Part shown: positions 53,346 to 61,151 of the stretch, piece by piece
Layout: every line of letters begins with the position of its first letter
Numbering within the stretch: position 1 is the first letter of the stretch
Source: Micromonospora sp. CCTCC AA 2012012
GTDB taxonomy: Bacteria > Actinomycetota > Actinomycetes > Mycobacteriales > Micromonosporaceae
Direction of reading: 5' to 3'
Assembly (NCBI RefSeq): GCF_040499845.1
Contig: NZ_CP159342.1
Location: 744,001-808,000 of the forward strand
DNA length: 64,000 bases
The notes under the pieces: model-generated
The model's database searches: none
The model's input: only the letters and a program-made list of their open reading frames with translations
Told to the model about the DNA's origin: nothing
Translations under genes and position numbers: made by a program

Positions 53346-54635
53346 ATGACGACAGACCCCGACGGGGCCGTGAACCGGCGGCGACCACTGTTCCGCGCGG
53401 CGGCGACAGCCGCCGCGTTGACGTTGGTGGCACCGCTGGCCGCCTGCGGCTCCGGCGACACCGGTGGCCCACCGACGATCAACCTGTACTACCCGCCGGA
53501 GCAGAACCTGCAGAAGGTGGTCGACGACTGCAACTCGCAGGCCCAGGGACGCTACAAGATCGTCTATCGGGTGCTGCCCCGGCAGGCCGACGACCAGCGG
53601 GTGCAGATGGTGCGCCGGCTCGCCGCCCAGGACACCGGGATGGACGTGCTCGGTCTCGACGTCACCTGGACCCAGGAGTTCGCCAGCGCCGACTGGATCC
53701 GCGAGTGGACCGGCCAGGACAAGGCGGAGGCCGAGCAGGGCACCCTCGCGGGCCCGCTGGACACCGCCCGCTACGAGGACAAGCTCTACGCCGCGCCGAA
53801 GAACACCAACGTCCAGCTGCTCTGGTACCGCACCGACCTGGTCCAGCAGCCGCCGAAGACCTGGGACGAGATGATCTCCGCGGCCGAGCAGCTCAAGCAG
53901 CAGGGCAAGCCCTACCAGGTGCTCACCATGGGCGCGCAGTACGAGGGTCTGGTCGTCCTCTACAACACCCTCGCCGAGAGCGCCGGCGGCAAGATCCTCA
54001 GCGACGACGGCAAGAAGGCCGTCATGGACGCCGGCACCGTGAAGGCGCTCGACCAGCTCAAGAAGTTCGCCACGTCGGGCGTGACCTCGCCGTCGTTCAG
54101 CAACGCCACCGAGGACCCGGTCCGGCTGGAGTTCCAGTCCGGCCAGGGCGCCTTCCAGGTCAACTGGCCGTTCGTCTATCCGGCGATGCAGGAGGCCAAC
54201 CCGGACCTAGCGAAGAAGGTCAAGTGGGCGCGGGTGCCGGGGATCGACGCGGGCACCCCGAGCAAGGTCACCATCGGTGGCGTCAACATGGCCGTCAGCG
54301 CCTACTCGAAGCACCCGACGGAGTCGTTCGAGGCGGCGAAGTGCATCCGTAACGCCGAGCACCAGAAGTTCTCCGCCGTCAACGACGGGGTGCCGCCAAC
54401 CATCGAGAAGGTCTACGACGACCCGGAGATGGACAAGGCGTACCCGATGAAGGACACCATCCTGGAGGAGCTGAAGGAGCCGGCGGTCCGCCCGCTGACC
54501 CCCGCCTACCAGAGCATCTCCACGGTGATGTCGGCGCTGCTGTCGCCGCCGTCCGGGATCCAGCCCGAGCAGACCGCCGACGAGCTGCGCAAGGCCATCG
54601 CCGACGCGCTCGAATCGAAGGGGGTGCTCCCGTGA
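53346..54635 (+). CDS. trehalose/maltose-type ABC transporter substrate-binding lipoprotein
   Basis: The 429-residue protein has a lipobox LAACG near Cys37 and a mature start PTINLYYPPEQNLQKVVDDCN. KNTNVQLLWYRTDLVQQPPKTWDEM fits the LpqY/ThuE trehalose group. Two permeases and an ATPase follow in one operon; the permease GTG overlaps its stop. ATG 53346. The exact sugar cannot be read from sequence. Confidence 0.88.
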   Translation: MTTDPDGAVNRRRPLFRAAATAAALTLVAPLAACGSGDTGGPPTINLYYPPEQNLQKVVDDCNSQAQGRYKIVYRVLPRQADDQRVQMVRRLAAQDTGMDVLGLDVTWTQEFASADWIREWTGQDKAEAEQGTLAGPLDTARYEDKLYAAPKNTNVQLLWYRTDLVQQPPKTWDEMISAAEQLKQQGKPYQVLTMGAQYEGLVVLYNTLAESAGGKILSDDGKKAVMDAGTVKALDQLKKFATSGVTSPSFSNATEDPVRLEFQSGQGAFQVNWPFVYPAMQEANPDLAKKVKWARVPGIDAGTPSKVTIGGVNMAVSAYSKHPTESFEAAKCIRNAEHQKFSAVNDGVPPTIEKVYDDPEMDKAYPMKDTILEELKEPAVRPLTPAYQSISTVMSALLSPPSGIQPEQTADELRKAIADALESKGVLP

Positions 54636-55633
54636 GCATCAACGCCACCCCGACGGGCGCGGACGTCGCCGCCGACGAGACGGCCGCCGCCACCGGACGG
54701 CACGCCGCCGTACCGGCCCAGCGGGCCACCCGCCGGTCGGCGAAGGCGCCGCTGAGCGAGAACAAGAAGGCCGAACGGAAGCTCGGCTGGCTGCTCTGCG
54801 CGCCGGCCGCACTCGTCATGGTGCTGGTCACCGCGTACCCGATCATCTATTCGATCTGGCTGTCGTTGCAGCGGTTCGACCTGCGCTTCCCCGACGAGCG
54901 GAAGTTCATCGGGCTGGAGAACTACGTCACCGTGCTGAGCAACCAGTTCTGGTGGACCGCGTTCGGGGTCACCGCGCTGATCACCGTGGTCACCGTGGCG
55001 GTCGAGCTGGTGCTCGGCATGGGGCTCGCGCTGATCATGCACCGGACCCTGGTCGGTCGGGGCATCGTCCGGACCGCGGCGCTGATCCCGTACGGGATCG
55101 TCACCGTCGTCGCCGCCTTCTCCTGGCGGTACGCCTGGACGCCCGGCACCGGCTACCTGGCCAACCTCTTCGACGGCAGCGCGCCGTTGACCGAGCGGGC
55201 CAGCTCACTGGCGATCATCATGCTGGCGGAGATCTGGAAGACCACCCCGTTCATGGCGCTGCTGCTGATGGCCGGGCTGGCGCTGGTGCCGGAGGACCTG
55301 CTCAAGGCCGCCTCCACCGACGGGGCGACCTCGTGGCAGCGGTTCACCAAGGTGATGCTGCCGGTGATGAAGCCGGCGATCCTGGTCGCGCTGCTGTTCC
55401 GCACCCTGGACGCGTTCCGGGTCTTCGACAACATCTTCGTGCTCACCAACGGCGGCAACGAGACCTCGTCGGTGTCGATGCTCGCCTACAACAACCTGAT
55501 CCGAGGTCTGAACCTCGGTATCGGCTCCACGATGTCGGTGCTGATCTTCATCACCGTGGCGATCATCGCCTTCCTCTTCGTGAAGCTGTTCGGCACCGCT
55601 GCCCCCGGCAGCGACGACGGGGAGAGGCGCTGA
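54632..55633 (+). CDS. sugar ABC transporter permease (SugA/ThuF-like)
   Basis: The 333-residue protein has about 45 polar N-terminal residues, six membrane helices and the EAA loop [24 protein letters not shown] 54632 overlaps the binding-protein stop (GTGA). It forms the membrane channel with the next gene. Confidence 0.9.
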   Translation: MSINATPTGADVAADETAAATGRHAAVPAQRATRRSAKAPLSENKKAERKLGWLLCAPAALVMVLVTAYPIIYSIWLSLQRFDLRFPDERKFIGLENYVTVLSNQFWWTAFGVTALITVVTVAVELVLGMGLALIMHRTLVGRGIVRTAALIPYGIVTVVAAFSWRYAWTPGTGYLANLFDGSAPLTERASSLAIIMLAEIWKTTPFMALLLMAGLALVPEDLLKAASTDGATSWQRFTKVMLPVMKPAILVALLFRTLDAFRVFDNIFVLTNGGNETSSVSMLAYNNLIRGLNLGIGSTMSVLIFITVAIIAFLFVKLFGTAAPGSDDGERR

Positions 55634-55634
55634 C

Positions 55635-56471
55635 ATGGCAGTCGAAACCACCACGCGGGCGAAGCTGCGCTGGGGTCTGCTCGACGTGATCGTCGTCGTG
55701 TTCGCGCTGGTCCCGGTGCTCTGGATCGCCTCGCTGTCGTTCAAGACGCCGGGCACCCTCACCGACGGCAAGTTCTGGCCCCGCGAGTGGACGCTGGACA
55801 ACTACCGGACGATCTTCGACACCGACCAGTTCGTCCGGGCCCTGGTCAACTCGATCGGCATCGCGCTCATCGCCACCCTCATCGCGGTGGTCCTCGGCGC
55901 GATGGCCGCGTACGCCATCTCGCGGCTGGACTTCCCGGGCAAGAAGCTGCTGGTCGGTGTCTCCCTGCTGATCGCGATGTTCCCGCAGGTGTCGCTGGTG
56001 TCGCCGCTGTTCGAGATCGAGCGGCAGCTCGGGCTCTTCGACACCTGGCCGGGGCTGATCCTGCCGTACATCACCTTCGCGTTGCCGCTGTCGATCTACA
56101 CGCTGTCGGCGTTCTTCAAGCAGATCCCGTGGGACCTGGAGAAGGCGGCGAAGATGGACGGCGCCACCCAGGGCCAGGCGTTCCGGCGGGTCATCGCCCC
56201 GCTGGCCGCGCCGGGGCTGTTCACCACGGCGATCCTGGTCTTCATCTTCTGCTGGAACGACTTCCTCTTCGCCATCACGCTCACCTCGACCGAGCGGGCC
56301 CGTACGGTCCCGGTGGCGCTGTCGTTCTTCACCGGCGAGTCGCAGTTCGAGGACCCCACCGGGGCGATCTGCGCCGCCGCCGTGGTGATCACCATTCCGA
56401 TCATCCTCTTCGTGCTCTTCTTCCAGCGCCGCATCGTGTCCGGTCTGACCTCCGGCGCAGTCAAGGGATAG
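55635..56471 (+). CDS. sugar ABC transporter permease (SugB/ThuG-like)
   Basis: The 278-residue protein has six membrane helices and the EAA loop [24 protein letters not shown] 55635 lies 1 nt after the previous stop. It pairs with the permease at 54632 and precedes the ATPase. Confidence 0.9.
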   Translation: MAVETTTRAKLRWGLLDVIVVVFALVPVLWIASLSFKTPGTLTDGKFWPREWTLDNYRTIFDTDQFVRALVNSIGIALIATLIAVVLGAMAAYAISRLDFPGKKLLVGVSLLIAMFPQVSLVSPLFEIERQLGLFDTWPGLILPYITFALPLSIYTLSAFFKQIPWDLEKAAKMDGATQGQAFRRVIAPLAAPGLFTTAILVFIFCWNDFLFAITLTSTERARTVPVALSFFTGESQFEDPTGAICAAAVVITIPIILFVLFFQRRIVSGLTSGAVKG

Positions 56472-57686
56472 GTGGTAACAGTGGCTGACATCGTGCTGGA
56501 CAAGGTGGGCAAGCGGTTCCCGGACGGGACCGTCGCGGTGCAGGACGTCGACCTGGAGATCGCCGACGGCGAGTTCGTGATCCTGGTCGGCCCCTCGGGC
56601 TGCGGGAAGTCCACCACCCTGAACATGATCGCCGGGCTGGAGGACATCAGCTCCGGTGAGCTGCGCATCGCGGGGGAGCGGGTCAACGACAAGGCCCCCC
56701 GGGACCGGGACATCGCCATGGTGTTCCAGTCGTACGCGCTCTATCCGAACATGACCGTCCGGGAGAACATGGCCTTTCCGCTGCGGCTGGCGAAGCTGGA
56801 CAAGGCGGAGATCGACCGGAAGGTCGACGAGGCCGCGAAGGTGCTGGAGCTGACCCCGCTGCTGGACCGCAAGCCGGCGAACCTCTCCGGCGGCCAGCGG
56901 CAGCGGGTGGCGATGGGGCGGGCGATCGTCCGGCAGCCCAAGGCGTTCCTGATGGACGAGCCGCTGTCCAACCTGGACGCCAAGCTGCGGGTGCAGATGC
57001 GCACCGTGGTGTCCCGGCTGCAGAAGCAGCTCGGCACCACCACCGTCTACGTCACCCACGACCAGACCGAGGCGATGACCCTCGGCGACCGTGTGGTGAT
57101 CATGCGGGGCGGCGCGGTGCAGCAGGTCGGGCCGCCCCAGGAGCTGTACGACCACCCCCGCAACCTCTTCGTCGCCGGGTTCATCGGCTCGCCGTCGATG
57201 AACTTCCTGCACGCCGCCGTCGAGGACGGCAAGCTGCGGACCGCGCTCGGTGACGTGCCGGTCGGCGAGCGGATCCGCCGGCAGCTCGAGGCCGGTGACG
57301 CGCCGCGCGAGCTGATCCTCGGTGTCCGGCCGGAGCACTTCGAGGACGCGGAACTGATCGACGACGACACCCGCCGCCGGGGCATGGAGTTCGAGGCGCC
57401 GGTGGACATCGTCGAGTCGATGGGCTCCGACAAGTACGTCTACTTCACCGTCGAGGGCGAACGGGCCAGCGCCGCCGAGCTGGAGGAGCTGGCCGCCGAC
57501 GCCGGGGCGGCCGACTTCACCGGCGCCGGGTCGAGCCTGGTCACCCGGCTCTCGGCCGAGTCCCCGGTGCGGGAGGGGGAGAACCGGCGGGTCTGGTTCA
57601 ACCTGGAGAAGATCCACCTGTTCGACCCGGCCACCGGCCGGAACCTCACCCTGCACGAGGGGCGGGCCGCCGGCGCGCTGGCCTGA
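56472..57686 (+). CDS. sugar ABC transporter ATP-binding protein (SugC/UgpC/MsiK-like)
   Basis: The 404-residue ATPase has Walker A GPSGCGKSTT, Q-loop VFQSYALYP, signature LSGGQRQR, Walker B AFLMDEPLSNLD, and a C-terminal TOBE regulatory domain (from about 245). It energises the operon's importer. MsiK in Streptomyces serves several sugar importers, and this is the only sugar ATPase in the window while two other importers lack one. GTG 56472 immediately follows the permease TAG; GTG 56481 is possible. Confidence 0.92.
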   Translation: MVTVADIVLDKVGKRFPDGTVAVQDVDLEIADGEFVILVGPSGCGKSTTLNMIAGLEDISSGELRIAGERVNDKAPRDRDIAMVFQSYALYPNMTVRENMAFPLRLAKLDKAEIDRKVDEAAKVLELTPLLDRKPANLSGGQRQRVAMGRAIVRQPKAFLMDEPLSNLDAKLRVQMRTVVSRLQKQLGTTTVYVTHDQTEAMTLGDRVVIMRGGAVQQVGPPQELYDHPRNLFVAGFIGSPSMNFLHAAVEDGKLRTALGDVPVGERIRRQLEAGDAPRELILGVRPEHFEDAELIDDDTRRRGMEFEAPVDIVESMGSDKYVYFTVEGERASAAELEELAADAGAADFTGAGSSLVTRLSAESPVREGENRRVWFNLEKIHLFDPATGRNLTLHEGRAAGALA

Positions 57687-57697
57687 CCGACACCGGG

Positions 57698-57732
57698 GAC
57701 GGGCCGGTGGCGTTTCTCGCCACCGGCCCGTC
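57698..57732 (+). terminator. terminator of the trehalose-type operon
   Basis: A perfect 14-bp inverted repeat (GACGGGCCGGTGGC at 57698-57711, complement at 57719-57732) has a 7-nt loop, 11 nt after the ATPase stop. Confidence 0.85.
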
Positions 57733-57841
57733 GCTCTTCCCCGATCGGGCGCCGAGGCGGACGACAAGGATGCCGGCGGTGCAGGATCCGGCCGATCACC
57801 AAGCGTGCTGGATCTGTGCCGGGCAGGCGGCACGATGTCGG

Positions 57842-57915
57842 CCCTTTGCTCTGCAGCCATCCGCGCAGCAGGCACCTTCCGTCACCCGATGCGTCGGTGG
57901 CTGCAGAGCAAAGGG
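57842..57915. repeat. 18-bp inverted repeat with 38-nt spacer
   Basis: CCCTTTGCTCTGCAGCCA (57842-57859) and its exact complement (57898-57915) frame a 38-nt loop. It lies alone in the 365-bp gap between the ATPase and the AlkZ-like gene. The rest of that gap (57733-58051) shows a short GGTACC inverted pair and no gene. Confidence 0.75.
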
Positions 57916-58051
57916 GGAGCGGAGGGTGGGTACCAGGCGCGGCGCGGTACCGCGTTTGGGCAGCTCAGGGGAATTCAGCGATGATCGCCGCCAAGACGGG
58001 AGCAGCCCCGCATGATCACTCTCCGTTGGCCATGCGGTTGGCCCGAGGCGG

Positions 58052-59155
58052 TCACCAGGAGTTACGCAGCGGCAGTCCGAGGAAATGTCCGTACCGGGCC
58101 AGGCCGGCCTCCACCCGGGTGCGCAGCGCCTCGTCGAAGGGCGTCAGCTGGTGCACGGTGACCGTCACTCGAGCCCTGGTCTGGGCACGCTTCCAGGTGC
58201 CGACGACCCGCCCGGCGCGGACCACGGTGGCCTGGAAGACGCCGTTGTTACCGGGGACCACCGCCTGCTGGTGCGCCGGGTCGAGCATCAGCGTGCGGTC
58301 CTTGAAGCCGAGCAGGAACTCGTCGAAGCCGGGCAGCAGGTGCAGGTCGTCGACCGGTGCCCGGGGCGCGTCCAGCAGCGCCGCGTCGACCAGGGCCTCC
58401 GTGTCGTCCACCCGGACGGTGGCGAGGGCGGCACCGGCCACCGCGACGCCCCGCCGGGCGTCGGTCAGGGTCAGCCCGGTCCAGCCGGCGAAGTCCCGCA
58501 CGGTGGTGGGGCCGTGACCGCGGAAGTAGCGCGCCGCGAGGATGCCGAGCGCCTCGTCGCGCTCGGGGCGGTGTGGGTCCGGCGCCCACTCGTCCAGCAG
58601 GACGAAGGTCTGCTCGGTGCCGACGTGCGGGGCGACGCAGGTGACCCCGCGCAGGCTGGCGTGCCAGAGCAGGTGGTAGCCGCGTTGCCCGGTGGTGTCG
58701 ATGCCGGCCGCGGCGAGCGTGGCCAGGCACTGCGCGCGGGTGAGCCGCCCACCCCCGGCCAGCGCCGCGCCGAGCACGTCGGCCGCCCGGTCGGCGTCGG
58801 CGGCGGTCAGGCCGAGGGCCCGCCAGCGGGCCGCCGCGCCGGCCAGCGCCCGCACGCCCGTCACCGCCAGCATCCAGCGGGCGTCCCGCGAGGGTACGAG
58901 GTGGACCGTGCCCCGCATCGGCCAGGTGCGCAACGCCTCCCGCCGTTCCAGCGCCGCCAGCACGTCGGCGAGGGTCCGCCCCGGCAGGCGTACGCCCAGC
59001 GACCAGAGACCGCTCGCCACGTCCTGGGCCTGCATGGCCCCGAACCACTCGACCACCCCGGCCACGTCCGTCGGCCGGGCGACCGGGTGCGGGCGCAGCA
59101 ACAGGCTGGTCATCCGCAGGGCGAGCGCCTCCGCGCCGGTGAGCCGCACGTCCAC
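58052..59155 (-). CDS. AlkZ-like winged-helix DNA glycosylase
   Basis: The 367-residue protein is a winged-helix DNA-binding (HTH_42) protein with EWFGAMQAQDVASGLWSLG. The QAQ triad matches the catalytic QxQ of AlkZ, which removes alkylated or crosslinked bases. RTWPMRGTVHLVPSRDARWML and LLPGFDEFLLGFKDR are typical. It probably defends against alkylating agents. GTG 59155 follows GGAGGGG. Confidence 0.83.
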   Translation of the reverse strand: MDVRLTGAEALALRMTSLLLRPHPVARPTDVAGVVEWFGAMQAQDVASGLWSLGVRLPGRTLADVLAALERREALRTWPMRGTVHLVPSRDARWMLAVTGVRALAGAAARWRALGLTAADADRAADVLGAALAGGGRLTRAQCLATLAAAGIDTTGQRGYHLLWHASLRGVTCVAPHVGTEQTFVLLDEWAPDPHRPERDEALGILAARYFRGHGPTTVRDFAGWTGLTLTDARRGVAVAGAALATVRVDDTEALVDAALLDAPRAPVDDLHLLPGFDEFLLGFKDRTLMLDPAHQQAVVPGNNGVFQATVVRAGRVVGTWKRAQTRARVTVTVHQLTPFDEALRTRVEAGLARYGHFLGLPLRNSW

Positions 59156-59225
59156 GCCGCACCCCTCCGTCGGTGATGGACGCCGAGCATAGGCGGCCGA
59201 TCCGACACTGCGGGCCCGGACGCGA

Positions 59226-59257
59226 CCGGGCGGGTGGGCTCTCGCCCACCCGCCCGG
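59226..59257 (-). terminator. terminator of the PRC-barrel gene
   Basis: A perfect 13-bp inverted repeat (CCGGGCGGGTGGG at 59226-59238, complement at 59245-59257) with a 6-nt loop lies just downstream of the gene's stop. Confidence 0.85.
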
Positions 59258-59280
59258 GGTGACCCGCGTCGTGCCGGGGG

Positions 59281-60015
59281 TCAGCGGTCGCGGCGTGCCC
59301 GGTCGGGTACGTCCGCGTCGACCAGCTCCCGCCGGACCTGCGCGTTGACGGGCTGCTCCTCGACCACCTCGTCCTTGTTCAGCCGCACCCGTTCCACGGG
59401 CACCTGCTCCTTGACGACCACCGGGTGCTCCGCGCGCAGCTCCATGTCGCGCTGCTCCTCACGGATGTCCGGCCGGGTGTCGCCGCGGTTCGCCGCGGTG
59501 ATCGGCTCGCGGACCACGGACACCTCGTCGTGCTCGACCGGCACCGTGGTCTGCACGTTCTCGGTCACCACCCGCTTGCGCAGGTGGGCCGTGCCGGCGG
59601 GCTCGCTCTCGGTGCCGACCTGGATCCGCTCCTCCGAGCGGACCACCTCGGGGGCGCCCGGCATCCGCTGCGGCGGCTGCTGGGCCGGGCCCTGCTGCTG
59701 GAGCTGGTAGTGCTGGTACAGCTGGGCCAGCTGATCCGCGTTGAGGGGCTGGTCGGTGCCCGTCTCGACGCTCGGCGCGCTCCGTACGGTGGCCTTGTCG
59801 TACGGCACCTGGAGCCGGCCGTCGTTCTGCATCCGCGCCGCCTGGAGCGGGGCCATCGACTCGTGGTGGCCCATCACCCCGGTCTTCACGCTGACCCAGG
59901 TCGGCTCCCCGGCGGCGTCGGCCCAGACCTGGCCGACACTGCCGATCTTCGCGCCCGAGCGGTCCTGGACGTCCTGTCCGTACAGCGAACGGATCTGCTG
60001 CTCGGTCAGTCGCAT
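59281..60015 (-). CDS. PRC-barrel and DUF2382 domain stress protein
   Basis: The 244-residue protein starts MRLTEQQIRSLYGQDVQD (PRC-barrel, to about residue 70). A Gln-rich linker follows, and then a charged DUF2382 domain (from about 110) with SEERIQVGTESEPAGTAHLRK and RAEHPVVVKEQVPVERVRL. Such proteins are common in actinobacterial stress regulons. ATG 60015 has a GAGAGGAAGGA site. Confidence 0.88.
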   Translation of the reverse strand: MRLTEQQIRSLYGQDVQDRSGAKIGSVGQVWADAAGEPTWVSVKTGVMGHHESMAPLQAARMQNDGRLQVPYDKATVRSAPSVETGTDQPLNADQLAQLYQHYQLQQQGPAQQPPQRMPGAPEVVRSEERIQVGTESEPAGTAHLRKRVVTENVQTTVPVEHDEVSVVREPITAANRGDTRPDIREEQRDMELRAEHPVVVKEQVPVERVRLNKDEVVEEQPVNAQVRRELVDADVPDRARRDR

Positions 60016-60464
60016 GGTTCGTCCTTCCTCTCGTGGGTCACGACGTGGATCCCCACGGGGGCCGGGGAGCATTCCCCGGATCCGGGACGAACAGGAGGAG
60101 CAGGAGCAGCACCGCCGGAAGTGCACCCGCCTCGACGCATGACCATCCGGAGAGGGGGAATGCGAGGATCGGACGCAGGCGGCGGGCACCCCCTGATCGC
60201 GCTACGCCAGCGACGATGCCGGCGGAGCGCGATCCCCCGTTCAGGTTCGCCGGTGCGCCGGCGGCGGCAGGACACGCCGGCACCGGTGCGATCAGGATCC
60301 TGGGTGGCCGGGGTTCCGACACCGCCCCGGCGCGGAACTTGCGCAAATCTTGAGCCGGGTCGCCCGATCGACCCCGGCCGCTGACCGCCCGCACCAGGGC
60401 GGCGTTTGACGCCGCAACTAACGGGTAGTCGCCGGAGCTGACCCGAATCGAGGAGGAACGTCTG
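60016..60464. other. 449-bp intergenic region with a sigma-B-type promoter
   Basis: No coding sequence was accepted. A CCGG/GC-rich AT-poor stretch precedes a clear sigma-B/F-type promoter at its right end (60404-60427). A minus-strand frame here is Leu/Pro-rich and lacks a good start. Confidence 0.5.
60404..60427 (+). promoter_or_regulatory. sigma-B/sigma-F-type stress promoter of wrbA
   Basis: GTTT (60404-60407) and GGGTA (60423-60427) are separated by 15 nt, the alternative-sigma consensus of Streptomyces SigB and Mycobacterium SigF. It is 38 nt before the WrbA start, which has GAGGAGG. Confidence 0.7.
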
Positions 60465-61082
60465 ATGGATGGCCAGACCAAGGTCGCGGTGATCTACTAC
60501 AGCGCGACCGGGATCACGTACCAGATGGCCCAGGCGGTGTGCGAGGCGGCGGGGGAGGCCGGGGCCGACGTCCGCCTCCGGAAGGTGCGTGAACTCGCCC
60601 CCGAGGAGGCGATCCGGTCCAACTCCGGCTGGCAGGCGCACCGCCTGGAGACCCAGGACGTGATGGAGGTGGAGCTCGACGACCTCTCCTGGGCCGACGT
60701 GGTGATCTTCGGGTCGCCCACCCGGTACGGCATGATCGCCGCCCAGCTCAAGCAGTTCATCGACACCACCGGCCCGCTCTGGGCACAGGGCGCGCTGGCC
60801 AACAAGGTCTACAGCGGCTTCACCTCGACGGCCACCTCGCACGGCGGCCAGGAGTCGACCCTGCTGTCGCTCTACACGATCTTCTACCACTGGGGCGGCG
60901 TCGTGGTCACCCCCGGCTACACCGAGCCGAGCCAGTTCACCGCCGGCAACCCGTACGGCGCCTCGCACACCAGCAACAACGGCGAGACCGCGCCCGACGA
61001 CATCGCGCTCACCGCGTCCGCGCTGACCGCGAAGCGGGCCGTGCAGATCGGCACCGCCCTGAAGCGGGGCCTGGCCGGCTGA
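60465..61082 (+). CDS. wrbA: WrbA: NAD(P)H:quinone oxidoreductase
   Basis: The 205-residue flavodoxin-like protein has the FMN phosphate loop YYSATGITYQMAQAVCEAAG, FGSPTRYGMIAAQLKQF and TSTATSHGGQESTLLSLYTIFYHWG, all WrbA hallmarks. It reduces quinones by two electrons to limit oxidative stress. The stress promoter upstream fits. ATG 60465; the gene ends before a bulged hairpin at 61096. Confidence 0.93.
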   Translation: MDGQTKVAVIYYSATGITYQMAQAVCEAAGEAGADVRLRKVRELAPEEAIRSNSGWQAHRLETQDVMEVELDDLSWADVVIFGSPTRYGMIAAQLKQFIDTTGPLWAQGALANKVYSGFTSTATSHGGQESTLLSLYTIFYHWGGVVVTPGYTEPSQFTAGNPYGASHTSNNGETAPDDIALTASALTAKRAVQIGTALKRGLAG

Positions 61083-61095
61083 CCCCGGACGAGGC

Positions 61096-61143
61096 GACCG
61101 GTGGTCGGGCGGGGGCTCTCGGCCCGCCCGGACCACCGGTCGT
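61096..61143. terminator. bidirectional terminator between wrbA and the PhzE-like gene
   Basis: Arms 61096-61114 and 61124-61143 (CGACCGGTGGTC..GGGCGGG and its complement) pair over 19 bp with one bulged C and a 9-nt loop. They lie between convergent genes. Confidence 0.8.
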
Positions 61144-61151
61144 CCACAGCC

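Noticed and set aside
57996..58020. Third copy of the 60-bp palindrome around GATCG...GATCAC
   Set aside because: Only the outer GATC parts match; the arms and TTTGCGTCAG core are missing.
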